The notes: generated by a model not told the origin, from the letters alone. Shown: positions 7,741 to 14,701, numbered from the stretch's first letter. The stretch: DNA of 14,904 bases from JBGTFE01 sp041747435 (GCA_041747435.1 JBGTFE010000010.1:1-14904); one strand, 5' to 3'. A program made the numbers and translations.

Positions 7741-8664
7741 ATGAAAAAAACTTTCTTGGTCGCAGTTCTTGCGCTAATATTTTCTGGTTTTGCTTCTGCT
7801 CAAAAGCCGTATGTCGTCGTGCTTGGAATCGCGCAGGACGCGGGAATTCCCCAGATCGGCTGCGCTTCACCGTTTTGTAAAAAGGCTTGGAAAGACGCAA
7901 AGCTCCGCCAAATGGTTTCGTCCATCGCGCTGGTTGATCCGCGCTCGAAGGAACGCTGGATCTTCGACGCAACGCCCGATCTGCCGGCACAATTTCAGCT
8001 TTTGAAAGAGATCACCGGCGATTTTTCAAATGATATAAGCGGCATTTTCCTCACCCACGCTCACATCGGGCACTACACCGGATTGATGTACCTCGGCAGA
8101 GAATCGCTGAATGCCAAAGGCGTAAAAGTTTATGCAATGCCGCGAATGAAGGAGATGCTGGAAACAAACGCGCCGTGGTCGCAGCTGATTTCGCTAAATA
8201 ATATTTCGCTCCAGGCTCTTGAAAACGCAAAAGTTGTAAAGCTCGGCGAAAACTTAAAAGTCGAACCTTTTCTTGTCCCGCACCGCGATGAATTTTCCGA
8301 AACCGTCGGCTTCAAGATTAGCTGGGCAATCAAAACTTTGATCTTTCTTCCGGATATCGATAAATGGCAAAAATGGAACAAATCGTTGCCGGACCTGGTT
8401 AGGTCTGCGGATTACCTTTTACTCGACGGTACTTTTTACGCAGACGGTGAAATAAATCGCCCAATGAGCGAAGTTCCGCATCCGTTCGTCTCCGAAACGA
8501 TGGAACTCTTGAAAGACCTTCCCGCAGCCGAAAAAAGGAAAGTCTTCTTCATTCATTTCAACCACAGCAATCCACTTGTTCAACAAGATATAGTAAAAAT
8601 TAAAGAACTGAAGGCAAAGGGCTTTAACGCGGCTTTCGAGGGCGAAAGATTCAATTTGCAATGA
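7741..8664 (+). CDS. Exported metallo-beta-lactamase-fold protein, PqqB-like
   Basis: 307 aa. A signal peptide (1-20, ends ASAQ) exports it. The rest has the metallo-beta-lactamase fold in the PqqB-like branch: LGIAQDAGIPQIGC (28-41), the metal motif H106-A-H108-I-G110-H111 followed by YTGL, H181 in VPHRDEF, D205 in LPDID, D229 in LLLDGTF and H272 in FIHFNH. In the standard HxHxDH motif the Asp that helps hold the second metal is Gly here. C41 and C46 could form a pair. No PQQ peptide gene or other pqq genes are nearby, so a role in PQQ synthesis is not supported; a hydrolase of unknown substrate is the safe call. Its stop overlaps the tlyA start (ATGA, 4 nt), so the two are probably translated together. 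Confidence 0.84.
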   Translation: MKKTFLVAVLALIFSGFASAQKPYVVVLGIAQDAGIPQIGCASPFCKKAWKDAKLRQMVSSIALVDPRSKERWIFDATPDLPAQFQLLKEITGDFSNDISGIFLTHAHIGHYTGLMYLGRESLNAKGVKVYAMPRMKEMLETNAPWSQLISLNNISLQALENAKVVKLGENLKVEPFLVPHRDEFSETVGFKISWAIKTLIFLPDIDKWQKWNKSLPDLVRSADYLLLDGTFYADGEINRPMSEVPHPFVSETMELLKDLPAAEKRKVFFIHFNHSNPLVQQDIVKIKELKAKGFNAAFEGERFNLQ

Positions 8665-9395
8665 AGCGCGAAAGAATTGACAAACTATTGGTTGATCTCG
8701 GGTTTGCAGATTCCCACTCCAAAGCGCAGGCGCTCGTTATGGCTGGCGTGGTATTGGTCAATGAAAAACGGATCGAAAAGCCTTCGCAGGAATTTTTGCC
8801 AACGGATGAGATCCGGATCAAAGGCAAGGCGGATGAAATAAAATACGTTGGGCGCGGCGGATTGAAGTTGGAAAAGGCTCTTCTGGAATTTAATATCCGC
8901 CCACACGAATATGTTTGTCTTGACATAGGCGCGTCAACCGGAGGCTTTACCGATTGTCTGCTTCAAAACGGTGTGAAAAAGGTCGTCGCGGTCGACGTCG
9001 GCACAAATCAGCTCGATTGGAAACTTAGAAATCACGACAGGGTCGAAGTCCGCGAAAATGTAAACGCCCGCTATCTAAAACCCGAAAATTTTTCTGATCG
9101 GTTCGACTTGATCGTCATGGACGTTTCTTTTATTTCCGTTACAAAGATCCTTCCCGCTTTGCCGTCGCTCTTAAAAAAAGGCGCAAAAATCGTCGTATTG
9201 ATAAAACCGCAGTTTGAAGTCGGGCGCGATGAAGTTGCTAAAGGCGGAATCGTGCGCGATTCGGAAAAACATGCGCGTGTCCTGTCTGAGATAAATATCT
9301 TCGCCGAAAAATGCGGGCTGAAATCGTCCGGCGTAACGGAATCGCCGATATTGGGCACGGACGGCAACAAGGAGTTTTTAGCATTGTATGAGTGA
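8661..9395 (+). CDS. tlyA: TlyA family rRNA 2'-O-methyltransferase
   Basis: 244 aa. The N-terminal S4 RNA-binding domain (about 3-60, RIDKLLVDLGFADSHSKAQA) is followed by an FtsJ/RrmJ-type SAM methyltransferase domain with the cofactor loop LDIGASTGGFTDCLL (87-101). The tetrad expected for TlyA is seen: K69 in RGGLKLEKA, D154 in VMDVSF, K182 in LIKPQFEVG and E238 in NKEFLALYE. In the mycobacterial enzyme the family methylates the 2'-O of cytidines in 16S and 23S rRNA; the same sites are likely but not proven here. Older databases call this hemolysin A. The ATG start overlaps the MBL gene's stop by 4 nt, and its own stop overlaps the next gene by 8 nt. Confidence 0.94.
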   Translation: MKRERIDKLLVDLGFADSHSKAQALVMAGVVLVNEKRIEKPSQEFLPTDEIRIKGKADEIKYVGRGGLKLEKALLEFNIRPHEYVCLDIGASTGGFTDCLLQNGVKKVVAVDVGTNQLDWKLRNHDRVEVRENVNARYLKPENFSDRFDLIVMDVSFISVTKILPALPSLLKKGAKIVVLIKPQFEVGRDEVAKGGIVRDSEKHARVLSEINIFAEKCGLKSSGVTESPILGTDGNKEFLALYE

Positions 9396-9576
9396 AACTA
9401 AGGCGGACTCAGTCGAAGCCAAAGAAAAAGAAGAAAAGTTTATTGAGGGATTAGATTTTTATTTTGAGAGTGGTTTCATGGTCTTGACCGAATATTTTCT
9501 AAAAAACCGCGGCTACTGTTGCGGAAGCGGCTGCCGACACTGTCCGTATCCAAAGGAAAACCCATCCGATCTATAG
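9388..9576 (+). CDS. Small DUF5522-like protein with cysteine cluster
   Basis: 62 aa. A charged N-terminal stretch is followed by the compact motif DFYFESGFMVLTEYFLKNRG (23-42) and YCCGSGCRHCPYP (43-55), with C44, C45, C49 and C52. This is the DUF5522 signature as I recall it. The cysteines, with H51, could bind zinc or an Fe-S cluster. No function is known. The ATG lies inside the end of tlyA (8-nt overlap ATGAGTGA), so translation is likely coupled and the protein may help or follow the rRNA-modifying enzyme; that is inference from context only. Its stop overlaps the tail of the opposite-strand ArsR gene by 6 nt. Confidence 0.82.
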   Translation: MSETKADSVEAKEKEEKFIEGLDFYFESGFMVLTEYFLKNRGYCCGSGCRHCPYPKENPSDL

Positions 9577-9981
9577 TAGGTGGATTTCCATCTCTTCTCG
9601 TTCGACGAACACATCCGCCCTCGGTAATATAATGAAGCCGTCGCCGGTCTCGGCAGGACTGCCGTCCAGTGAAGAGGCTTTCTCACGGTCTTTCCGCATT
9701 GTTTTCTGCGACTCGAGCCATTCAAGCGTGTCGCTCAACACACGAGCCGCATAAGGATCTTCCGGAGTCTCGATTTGATAGTAGATCCATTTGCCGTCGC
9801 GCCGTGCCGAAACAATTCCGGCATTTCTTAAATAAGCAAGGTGTCTGGAAATCTTCGGTTGACTTACCTCCAAAATTTCCGTAAGATAACCGACTGAAAT
9901 TTCATGTTCCCCAATTAAATTCAAAATCCGCCGCCTTGTTTTGTCGGCTAAGGCAATAAAGAATGTTTGCATACTTGTCAT
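9571..9981 (-). CDS. ArsR-family winged-helix transcriptional repressor
   Basis: 136 aa from the ATG at 9981. The core (about 4-72) is an ArsR winged helix: FFIALADKTRRRILNLI (7-23), recognition helix VSQPKISRHLAYLRNAGIV (39-57), and wing SARRDGKWIYYQI (58-70). The protein contains no cysteine, so the usual thiol metal or sulfide sensing sites of ArsR/SmtB/BigR are absent. A roughly 55-residue C-terminal tail follows the domain and may carry the sensing part. A longer reading from an ATG at 10023 would add 14 residues of poor character and run through a dyad that looks like the operator, so the shorter start is preferred; both lack a strong ribosome site. It is divergent from the PLP enzyme at 10134, which it probably regulates along with itself. 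Confidence 0.86.
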   Translation of the reverse strand: MTSMQTFFIALADKTRRRILNLIGEHEISVGYLTEILEVSQPKISRHLAYLRNAGIVSARRDGKWIYYQIETPEDPYAARVLSDTLEWLESQKTMRKDREKASSLDGSPAETGDGFIILPRADVFVEREEMEIHLL

Positions 9982-10007
9982 AATATTACTTTTTAACACA
10001 CGGCAGT

Positions 10008-10042
10008 ATATATGTCCAGACAAATGTGTCTGAGAAATATAT
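10008..10042. promoter_or_regulatory. Candidate operator dyad for the ArsR-type repressor
   Basis: A perfect core dyad CAGACA-AATG-TGTCTG (10017-10032) is flanked on each side by ATATAT (10008-10013 and 10037-10042), with 3- and 4-nt spacers. The whole 35-nt element lies in the divergent gap between the repressor (start 9981) and the PLP enzyme (start 10134), the expected place for an autoregulatory site. A dimeric winged-helix protein needs such symmetry. The link to the repressor is inferred from position. Confidence 0.5.
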
Positions 10043-10133
10043 CCGTGAAAGCAGATTCCTTACAAATTATCGCCTCCCGCTTTGCGTGGCAGTATCAATT
10101 TCTATTACCATAGGCGCGATAGGAATAAACACG

Positions 10134-11309
10134 ATGAGCGACGATTCGATTTTTACCGAGGCGGTGCACGCAGGAGAGGATCCGAAAAATCATTTCGGTT
10201 CTATTTCCGTACCTGTCTATAATGCTTCAGTTTTTGCTTTTGACGATGCGGACGAAGCCGCCGCGATCCATAACTTTGAAAAGGATGGATACTTTTACGG
10301 GCGGCTGGGAAATCCAACCCAGGCTGCGTTGGAACGTGCAATGTGCCGGCTTGAGCGAGGCGAATCGGCGCTCGCGTTCGCCTCGGGAATGGCAGCTGTG
10401 AGCGCGTCTCTGCTGAACGTTTTGAAATCCGGCGATCACATCGTTGCGCCCGAATCGCATTATTCGACCACCGGAAGCTTTCTCGAATATCTCGCGGAAA
10501 ATTTCAATATCGAGACGACATACCTCGACCAAACCCACTCCGAAAACTATGCCGGCGCAATACGGGAAAACACGAAGGTTTTTTATATCGAAACGCCTTC
10601 GAATCCGACTTTGAAAATTACGGACATTGCTGCGGTCGCCAAAATTGCAACTGAAAACGGGATTATTACGATTTGCGACAACACTTTTGCGACGCCGTTT
10701 AACCAATATCCGCTCGCGCTCGGCGTGGACGTCATTTTGCACAGCGCAACGAAATATCTCGGAGGACATAGCGATCTAACCGCTGGAATTATCGTTGGAA
10801 AAAAAGATTTTGTCGAAAAAGCGAGGCTTAAAACAACAAAACTTTTTGGTGGAAACATCGCGCCGCAAACGGCTTGGCTCGTACTGCGCGGAATCAAAAC
10901 GCTCGCGCTAAGAATGGAAAGACACAATGAAAATGCGCGGAGAATTGCGGAATTTTTGTCAGAGCACCCGAAGGTTTCACAGGTTAATTATCCGGGTTTG
11001 ATCTCACATCAGAATCATGAAATTGCGCGAAAACAAATGCGCGGGTTTGGCGGAATGATCTCATTTGACGTTGGAACGATAGCAAACGGAAAGGCGCTCC
11101 TAAACAATGTAAAGCTTTGCACGCTGGCAACTTCACTTGGTGGAATTGAAACGATAATACAACATTCAGCTTCGATGACCCACGCGAATTTGTCGCCCGA
11201 ACAACGAGCTAAGGCGGGCGTTACTGACGGTTTGATCCGGCTGTCAGTCGGTATCGAAAGCGCGGATGATTTGATCTCGGATTTAGATCAAGCGTTGACA
11301 CATATCTGA
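10134..11309 (+). CDS. PLP-dependent trans-sulfuration enzyme (cystathionine gamma-synthase/lyase-like)
   Basis: 391 aa. A fold-type I PLP enzyme of the Cys/Met metabolism family. Seen: YGRLGNPT (55-62), whose Tyr and Arg bind the cofactor phosphate of the neighbouring subunit; SGMAAVSAS (84-92); D182 in CDNTFATP; PLP lysine K207 in HSATKYLGGHSD; and the C-terminal substrate-binding part SLGGIETIIQHSASMTHA (334-351) and GLIRLSVGIES. Family members make cystathionine or homocysteine or break down cystathionine or methionine; these cannot be told apart from the sequence. The start chosen is ATG 10134, with AGGA 9 nt upstream. The frame is open back to an ATG at 10026, but those 36 residues do not resemble the family and cover the operator-like dyad. 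A divergent ArsR repressor lies 152 nt away. Confidence 0.9.
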   Translation: MSDDSIFTEAVHAGEDPKNHFGSISVPVYNASVFAFDDADEAAAIHNFEKDGYFYGRLGNPTQAALERAMCRLERGESALAFASGMAAVSASLLNVLKSGDHIVAPESHYSTTGSFLEYLAENFNIETTYLDQTHSENYAGAIRENTKVFYIETPSNPTLKITDIAAVAKIATENGIITICDNTFATPFNQYPLALGVDVILHSATKYLGGHSDLTAGIIVGKKDFVEKARLKTTKLFGGNIAPQTAWLVLRGIKTLALRMERHNENARRIAEFLSEHPKVSQVNYPGLISHQNHEIARKQMRGFGGMISFDVGTIANGKALLNNVKLCTLATSLGGIETIIQHSASMTHANLSPEQRAKAGVTDGLIRLSVGIESADDLISDLDQALTHI

Positions 11310-11331
11310 CCACGCGTATATAAATTTTAAC

Positions 11332-11360
11332 AAAAAAGAGGAGCCGTTTCCGAACTCCTC
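11332..11360 (-). terminator. Rho-independent terminator for the AAA+ gene
   Basis: On the minus strand GAGGAG (11360-11355) pairs with CTCCTC (11343-11338). Inside the loop, CG-GAAA-CG can add two more pairs with a GNRA tetraloop. A run of six T follows (11337-11332). It lies 27 nt after the stop of the AAA+ gene at 11387 and between two converging genes. On the plus strand there is no T-run, so the PLP enzyme is served less well by it. Confidence 0.75.
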
Positions 11361-11386
11361 ATTGCTAATAATTTACCGAAATTAAG

Positions 11387-12655
11387 CTAATTTTCCTGAT
11401 TCTCGGTATTTGTTTTGCCTTTGCCGTGGGCGGCTGCGTGAACCTGCGGAAGCGGAAGCCCGACAGCATCCGATTTGGCATCCGGTTCGTCTTCAAAAAT
11501 TTCATCCTCAAAATCGCTGACGATCATCTTTCCGGACTGTTTCGAGAAGATCAGCTTGTCGTCATTGGTATCAAAATCGACCATTACAAGATCGCCGGTT
11601 TCGATCTGTTCGGTTGCGACAAGACTGGAAAGCGGATAAACAAGGAAACGCTCGATGGCGCGTTTCAAATGGCGCGCGCCGTATTTTAGGTCGATTCCTT
11701 CGCCTAGAAGAAATTCCTTCGCTTCGCCAGTGCAGTCGAAAACGAACTTTGTTCCGGCGGATTCCGTGATCCGGTCCTGCACGGAACGGAGCTCGATGTT
11801 CAAAATTTCGCGCAAGTGATGTTCTTTCAAACTGCGGAAAACAACCACTTTATCGATTCGGTTCATAAATTCCGGCGAGAATTTGCGCTTTGCAGCTTCG
11901 AGCGCCGTGCGATAAATTTTCGAATCGATCTCGTCGTCGTCAGGATTTTTGCCGGTTTTACCGGGCGCGAATCCGATCCCGCCTGAGATCATATCGCTCA
12001 TTTCGCGCGCACCGAGATTAGACGTCATAATGACGACAGTTTTTGAGAAATCGACGCGGCGATTATCGCCAAGAGTCAGCGTGGCTTTGTCTAAAATACC
12101 GAGCAGCAACTGCCATAGCGAGTCGGACGCTTTTTCGATCTCGTCAAAAAGCACAAAAGTGATCTTTGTATCGTCCGTGTGCGCTTTATCGAGATTTTCC
12201 TGCGTCAGCATCGGTGAGGTCTCGCGATGTCCGAGATAGCCTGGAGGCGAACCGATAAGTTTTGCGATCTCGTGAGAATGTTGAAACTCCGCGCAGTCGA
12301 TCTTTACCACGGCATGCGGATCGCCGAAAAGCACTTGGGCTGCTGCTTCTACGACGCGCGTTTTTCCCGAGCCGGTCGGTCCGAGAAAGAGCATTGTGCC
12401 GATGGGACGTGCGGGATTGTTCATTCCGGCGAGATAGATCTGGAAAAGACCGCTCATGCGCCGAACTGCGCGTTCCTGTCCCACAATAAATCCTGAAAGC
12501 CTATCTTCAAAGTTCTGGGCTCGCGGACTTTTTTGATCGGGATCGAGCAAAATAAATTTTTCGTTTCTTACTTTCTTTTTTGCAGGTTCGTTTTTCATTT
12601 CATTTATCTCCTCGTCCAACCGAAACGCTTTTTCAAGGCTAGCGTTTTCAGCCAT
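11387..12655 (-). CDS. Single-ring AAA+ ATPase resembling ClpA/ClpB D2 module
   Basis: 422 aa. After a charged N-terminal 50 residues comes one AAA+ module of the Clp D2 (AAA_2) type: FIVGQERAVRRM (56-67), Walker A GPTGSGKT (92-99), pore loop GSPPGYLGHRE (135-145), Walker B VLFDE (168-172), sensor 1 TSN (211-213), arginine finger FMNRID (R266), and the C-terminal small domain with sensor 2 YGARHLKRAI (R328). The full ATPase and pore set is present, so it likely threads proteins in an ATP-driven ring. It lacks the Clp N-domain, the first ring (D1), the ClpB middle coiled coil, the ClpX zinc finger and any visible ClpP-docking IGF loop. The last 40 residues are acidic, then Gln/His/Ala-rich. 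An alternative ATG at 12598 has a far better ribosome site and would give 403 aa. The partner protease or substrate is unknown. Confidence 0.87.
   Translation of the reverse strand: MAENASLEKAFRLDEEINEMKNEPAKKKVRNEKFILLDPDQKSPRAQNFEDRLSGFIVGQERAVRRMSGLFQIYLAGMNNPARPIGTMLFLGPTGSGKTRVVEAAAQVLFGDPHAVVKIDCAEFQHSHEIAKLIGSPPGYLGHRETSPMLTQENLDKAHTDDTKITFVLFDEIEKASDSLWQLLLGILDKATLTLGDNRRVDFSKTVVIMTSNLGAREMSDMISGGIGFAPGKTGKNPDDDEIDSKIYRTALEAAKRKFSPEFMNRIDKVVVFRSLKEHHLREILNIELRSVQDRITESAGTKFVFDCTGEAKEFLLGEGIDLKYGARHLKRAIERFLVYPLSSLVATEQIETGDLVMVDFDTNDDKLIFSKQSGKMIVSDFEDEIFEDEPDAKSDAVGLPLPQVHAAAHGKGKTNTENQEN
12608..12613 (-). promoter_or_regulatory. Strong Shine-Dalgarno that favours the inner start of the AAA+ gene
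   Basis: GAGGAG on the minus strand lies 9 nt before an in-frame ATG at 12598 (Met20 of the long reading). No comparable site precedes the ATG at 12655. The same bases also encode Glu-Glu in the long form, so the match could be chance; the true start stays open between the two. Confidence 0.45.
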
Positions 12656-12757
12656 TTGGCGGACGAATTTTCAAACCGACTTTGCCTGTAACTTTGCGGC
12701 AAATTCGCATCTATACTGATGATTTCAAAAGATTTTACGTTGGCTGGTTTCGGATTG

Positions 12758-12803
12758 CGGAAGGCTCGTCTTCCGTTGGATTGCCGCTGAATCCCGCGAT
12801 TCA
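12758..12803. repeat. Two adjacent small dyads in the 266-nt gap
   Basis: CGGAAG-GCTCGT-CTTCCG (12758-12775) and TGAATC-CCGC-GATTCA (12788-12803) are perfect 6-bp stems 12 nt apart. They lie in the gap between the inositol synthase stop (12922) and the AAA+ start (12655). Neither is followed by a T-run on the minus strand, so they are not standard terminators there. They could be a REP-like unit or leader structure. I see no convincing gene in this gap, which must also hold any promoter for the AAA+ gene. Confidence 0.4.
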
Positions 12804-12921
12804 ACTCTTTTTACTATTAGCACAAAAAATGTTTTGTTTGCAAGAAAAATTTGGAAGAAACGAAACATTCACAATTTATTTTACGCTTTTCCAGCTGAGG
12901 TCGACGGTCAAATCTTAGTTG

Positions 12922-14238
12922 TCAATCGTTATAATCCAGCCCCAAATGAGTAATAAGTTCCTCGCCTTTCAAATAGCGGAGCGTATTCTTGAGCTTCTTC
13001 AGCTGAATAAAAAGGTCATGTTCCGGATAAAGATTTTTGGGCGTTTGCGGCGATTTGAAATAAAACGAAAGCCATTCCTGCACGCCTTTCATTCCCGCAC
13101 GATGCGCAAGATCCAGAAACAGCGCGAGGTCCAAAACGAGCGGCGCGGCAAGGATCGAATCGCGACACAGGAAATCTATCTTTATCTGCATTTTATAGCC
13201 AAGCCAGCCAAAAATATCGACGCTGTCCCAGCCTTCTTTGTTATCACCGCGCGGCGGATAGTAATTTATGCGGACGACGTGCGAAAAATCTTTGTAAAGA
13301 TCGGGATAAACTTCGGGCTGCAGGATCTGTTCGAGCACAGAAAGCTTGGATTCTTCTTTTGTGCGGAAACTTTCGGGATCGTCGAGAACTTCACCGTCAC
13401 GATTTCCCAAAATATTTGTCGAATACCACCCGTCAAGCCCAAGCATTCGCGACTTCAAACCCGGCGCGAGAATCGTTTTCATCAAAGTTTGCCCGGTTTT
13501 GAAATCTTTTCCGCAAATCGGAACGCCCATCTCTTCGGCGAGCTTTGTCAGCGCGCGAATATCGACGGTCAAATTCGGCGCGCCATTCGCAAACGGAACG
13601 CCCGATTTTATCGCCGCGTAAGCATAGATCATCGAAGGCGCGATCCGCTCGTCGTTGTCGTACATTGCTTTTTCAAACGCTTCCGGCGATGCGTGAACGT
13701 CCGACGACTCGAGAAAAATCTCGGTCGAAGCCGCGAAAATCATCACCAAACGGTCGCAGTTATTTTCGGTTTTGAATCGTGCTATCTCTTCGATCAATTG
13801 CTCGGCAAGTTCCATTTTATTCTTGCCCTGTTTGACGTTTTCGCCGTCGAGACGCTTGACGTATTTTTGCTCGAAAACGGCGCTCATAGGTTTGAGCGAG
13901 GCGAGCTGTTCGGAAACCTGGTTGAGCAGATCCTTTTCCAAAACACCGGCTTTCATCGCGGCGTCAAAGGCGTTGTCCGCAAAAATGTCCCACGCGCCGA
14001 AAACGATGTCATCCAATTCCGCCAGCGGCACAAATTCTTTAATGTGCGGAACGCGGTTTTCCGTTCGCTTGCCCAGGCGGATCGTGCCCATTTGGGTCAA
14101 CGAGCCGACAGGCTTTGCCAAATCGCGTTTAATCGCCTCGACACCCGCGACAAAAGTCGTGCTGACCGCGCCTAATCCGACGAGTAAAATTCCGAGCTTC
14201 CCGTTTGCCGGCGCAATTTCCGCACCTTTTTGAACCAT
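12922..14238 (-). CDS. ino1: myo-Inositol-1-phosphate synthase
   Basis: 438 aa from ATG 14238. It converts glucose 6-phosphate to inositol 3-phosphate with NAD+ as a recycled cofactor, the first step towards phosphatidylinositol and other inositol compounds; cytoplasmic. Seen: the NAD-binding loop LVGLGAVSTTF (19-29), TQMGTIRLGKR (48-58), VFGAWDI (79-85), FANGAPNLTVD (216-226), the catalytic-region motif CGKDFKTGQTLMKT (242-255), TNILGNRDGE (274-283) and FRTKEESK (291-298). Length and motif order fit the family. The frame is open upstream to an ATG at 14292, but those 18 residues include the ribosome site itself, so the start after GGAGG is chosen. The gene lies 61 nt after the VapC toxin gene on the same strand and seems to have its own promoter. 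Confidence 0.93.
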   Translation of the reverse strand: MVQKGAEIAPANGKLGILLVGLGAVSTTFVAGVEAIKRDLAKPVGSLTQMGTIRLGKRTENRVPHIKEFVPLAELDDIVFGAWDIFADNAFDAAMKAGVLEKDLLNQVSEQLASLKPMSAVFEQKYVKRLDGENVKQGKNKMELAEQLIEEIARFKTENNCDRLVMIFAASTEIFLESSDVHASPEAFEKAMYDNDERIAPSMIYAYAAIKSGVPFANGAPNLTVDIRALTKLAEEMGVPICGKDFKTGQTLMKTILAPGLKSRMLGLDGWYSTNILGNRDGEVLDDPESFRTKEESKLSVLEQILQPEVYPDLYKDFSHVVRINYYPPRGDNKEGWDSVDIFGWLGYKMQIKIDFLCRDSILAAPLVLDLALFLDLAHRAGMKGVQEWLSFYFKSPQTPKNLYPEHDLFIQLKKLKNTLRYLKGEELITHLGLDYND

Positions 14239-14242
14239 CTTT

Positions 14243-14247
14243 CCTCC
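14243..14247 (-). promoter_or_regulatory. Ribosome-binding site that sets the ino1 start
   Basis: GGAGG on the minus strand lies 4 nt before the ATG at 14238 (ATGGAGGAAAGATG). It is the best ribosome site near this gene and excludes the longer reading from 14292, in which these bases would code for His-Gly-Gly-Lys. Confidence 0.8.
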
Positions 14248-14263
14248 ATGAAAGTGAAAGAAA

Positions 14264-14292
14264 ATGATAACTTTACGGAAATCTTTAGGCAA
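14264..14292 (-). promoter_or_regulatory. Candidate sigma-70-type promoter for ino1
   Basis: On the minus strand TTGCCT (14292-14287, 4 of 6 to the -35 consensus) is followed after exactly 17 nt by TATCAT (14269-14264, 5 of 6 to the -10 consensus). Transcription would start near 14257, giving a leader of about 19 nt that carries the ribosome site. It lies in the short gap between vapC and ino1. Confidence 0.45.
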
Positions 14293-14299
14293 ATTCGGG

Positions 14300-14701
14300 T
14301 TACCAGATTGTTTTGATTGAATTTATTTGCGAAATGTTCCGGTCGCGCGTAACAATCGGCAGACCGAAATGCAAAGCGGTTGCGGCAATGATTCGGTCGG
14401 GCATATCGGGAACGATTTCGCGCGAAATATTTTCGGCTTCGTCCGCAACTTCGCGGCTCAATTCAACCAAAAGAAACGCTGTCGTCCGGTCGTCCAAAGC
14501 ATCGCGCAGCAAAGTCAGCACGTCTTTCGGAATTTTATTTTTTTCGATGAGATAAATCAGTTCGACGATCGTGATGGATGAAACGTAAATCGTGCCGTTT
14601 GCTTCGGCGTTGTCCAAAGCGGTTTCAGCGGGCTTGGACAACATTGACAGATTTGAGAAATGCCAAATTACGACATGCGTATCAACGACAACGTCATCCA
14701 T
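14300..14701 (-). CDS. vapC: VapC-like PIN-domain toxin (ribonuclease)
   Basis: 133 aa, the usual size. PIN-domain RNase, magnesium-dependent, which as a VapC toxin cuts tRNA or rRNA when freed from its antitoxin. The acidic active-site set is present: D7 in VVVDTHV, E47 in TIVELIYL, D102 in MPDRIIAATAL and D120 in VTRDRNI. Its ATG shares one base with the antitoxin stop (TAATG), which couples translation of the pair. It is intact, with no truncation seen. Its RNA target cannot be read from the sequence. Confidence 0.92.
   Translation of the reverse strand: MDDVVVDTHVVIWHFSNLSMLSKPAETALDNAEANGTIYVSSITIVELIYLIEKNKIPKDVLTLLRDALDDRTTAFLLVELSREVADEAENISREIVPDMPDRIIAATALHFGLPIVTRDRNISQINSIKTIW

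Noticed and set aside
7741..8664. Calling the MBL-fold gene pqqB
   Set aside because: No pqqA peptide or pqqC/D/E gene is nearby and the protein is exported, unlike PqqB; only a PqqB-like fold is supported.
10026..10133. N-terminal extension of 36 residues on the PLP enzyme
   Set aside because: It covers the operator-like dyad, has no ribosome site, and does not resemble the family N-terminus, which begins at the Met at 10134.
10043..10133. Possible SAM-type riboswitch in the PLP enzyme leader
   Set aside because: Only a TATCGC/GCGATA pairing (10068-10073 with 10116-10121) is seen; none of the conserved SAM riboswitch core sequences known to me is present and the leader is short.
12604..12804. 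66-codon minus-strand frame upstream of the AAA+ gene
   Set aside because: It overlaps the AAA+ gene start in another frame, is rich in Arg/Asn/Ser with no domain, and covers the palindromes.
12682..12918. 78-codon plus-strand frame in the gap between the AAA+ and inositol synthase genes
   Set aside because: No ribosome site or recognisable domain; it overlaps the paired dyads and probably the AAA+ promoter region.
12919..14175. Long open frame (418 codons) on the plus strand antisense to ino1
   Set aside because: The minus-strand protein has all motifs of inositol phosphate synthase; the antisense product is Arg/Phe-rich with no recognisable domain, and is an artefact of codon use.
14239..14292. 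Upstream start (ATG 14292) for inositol phosphate synthase
   Set aside because: The extra 18 residues contain the ribosome site and the candidate promoter; the inner ATG follows GGAGG.
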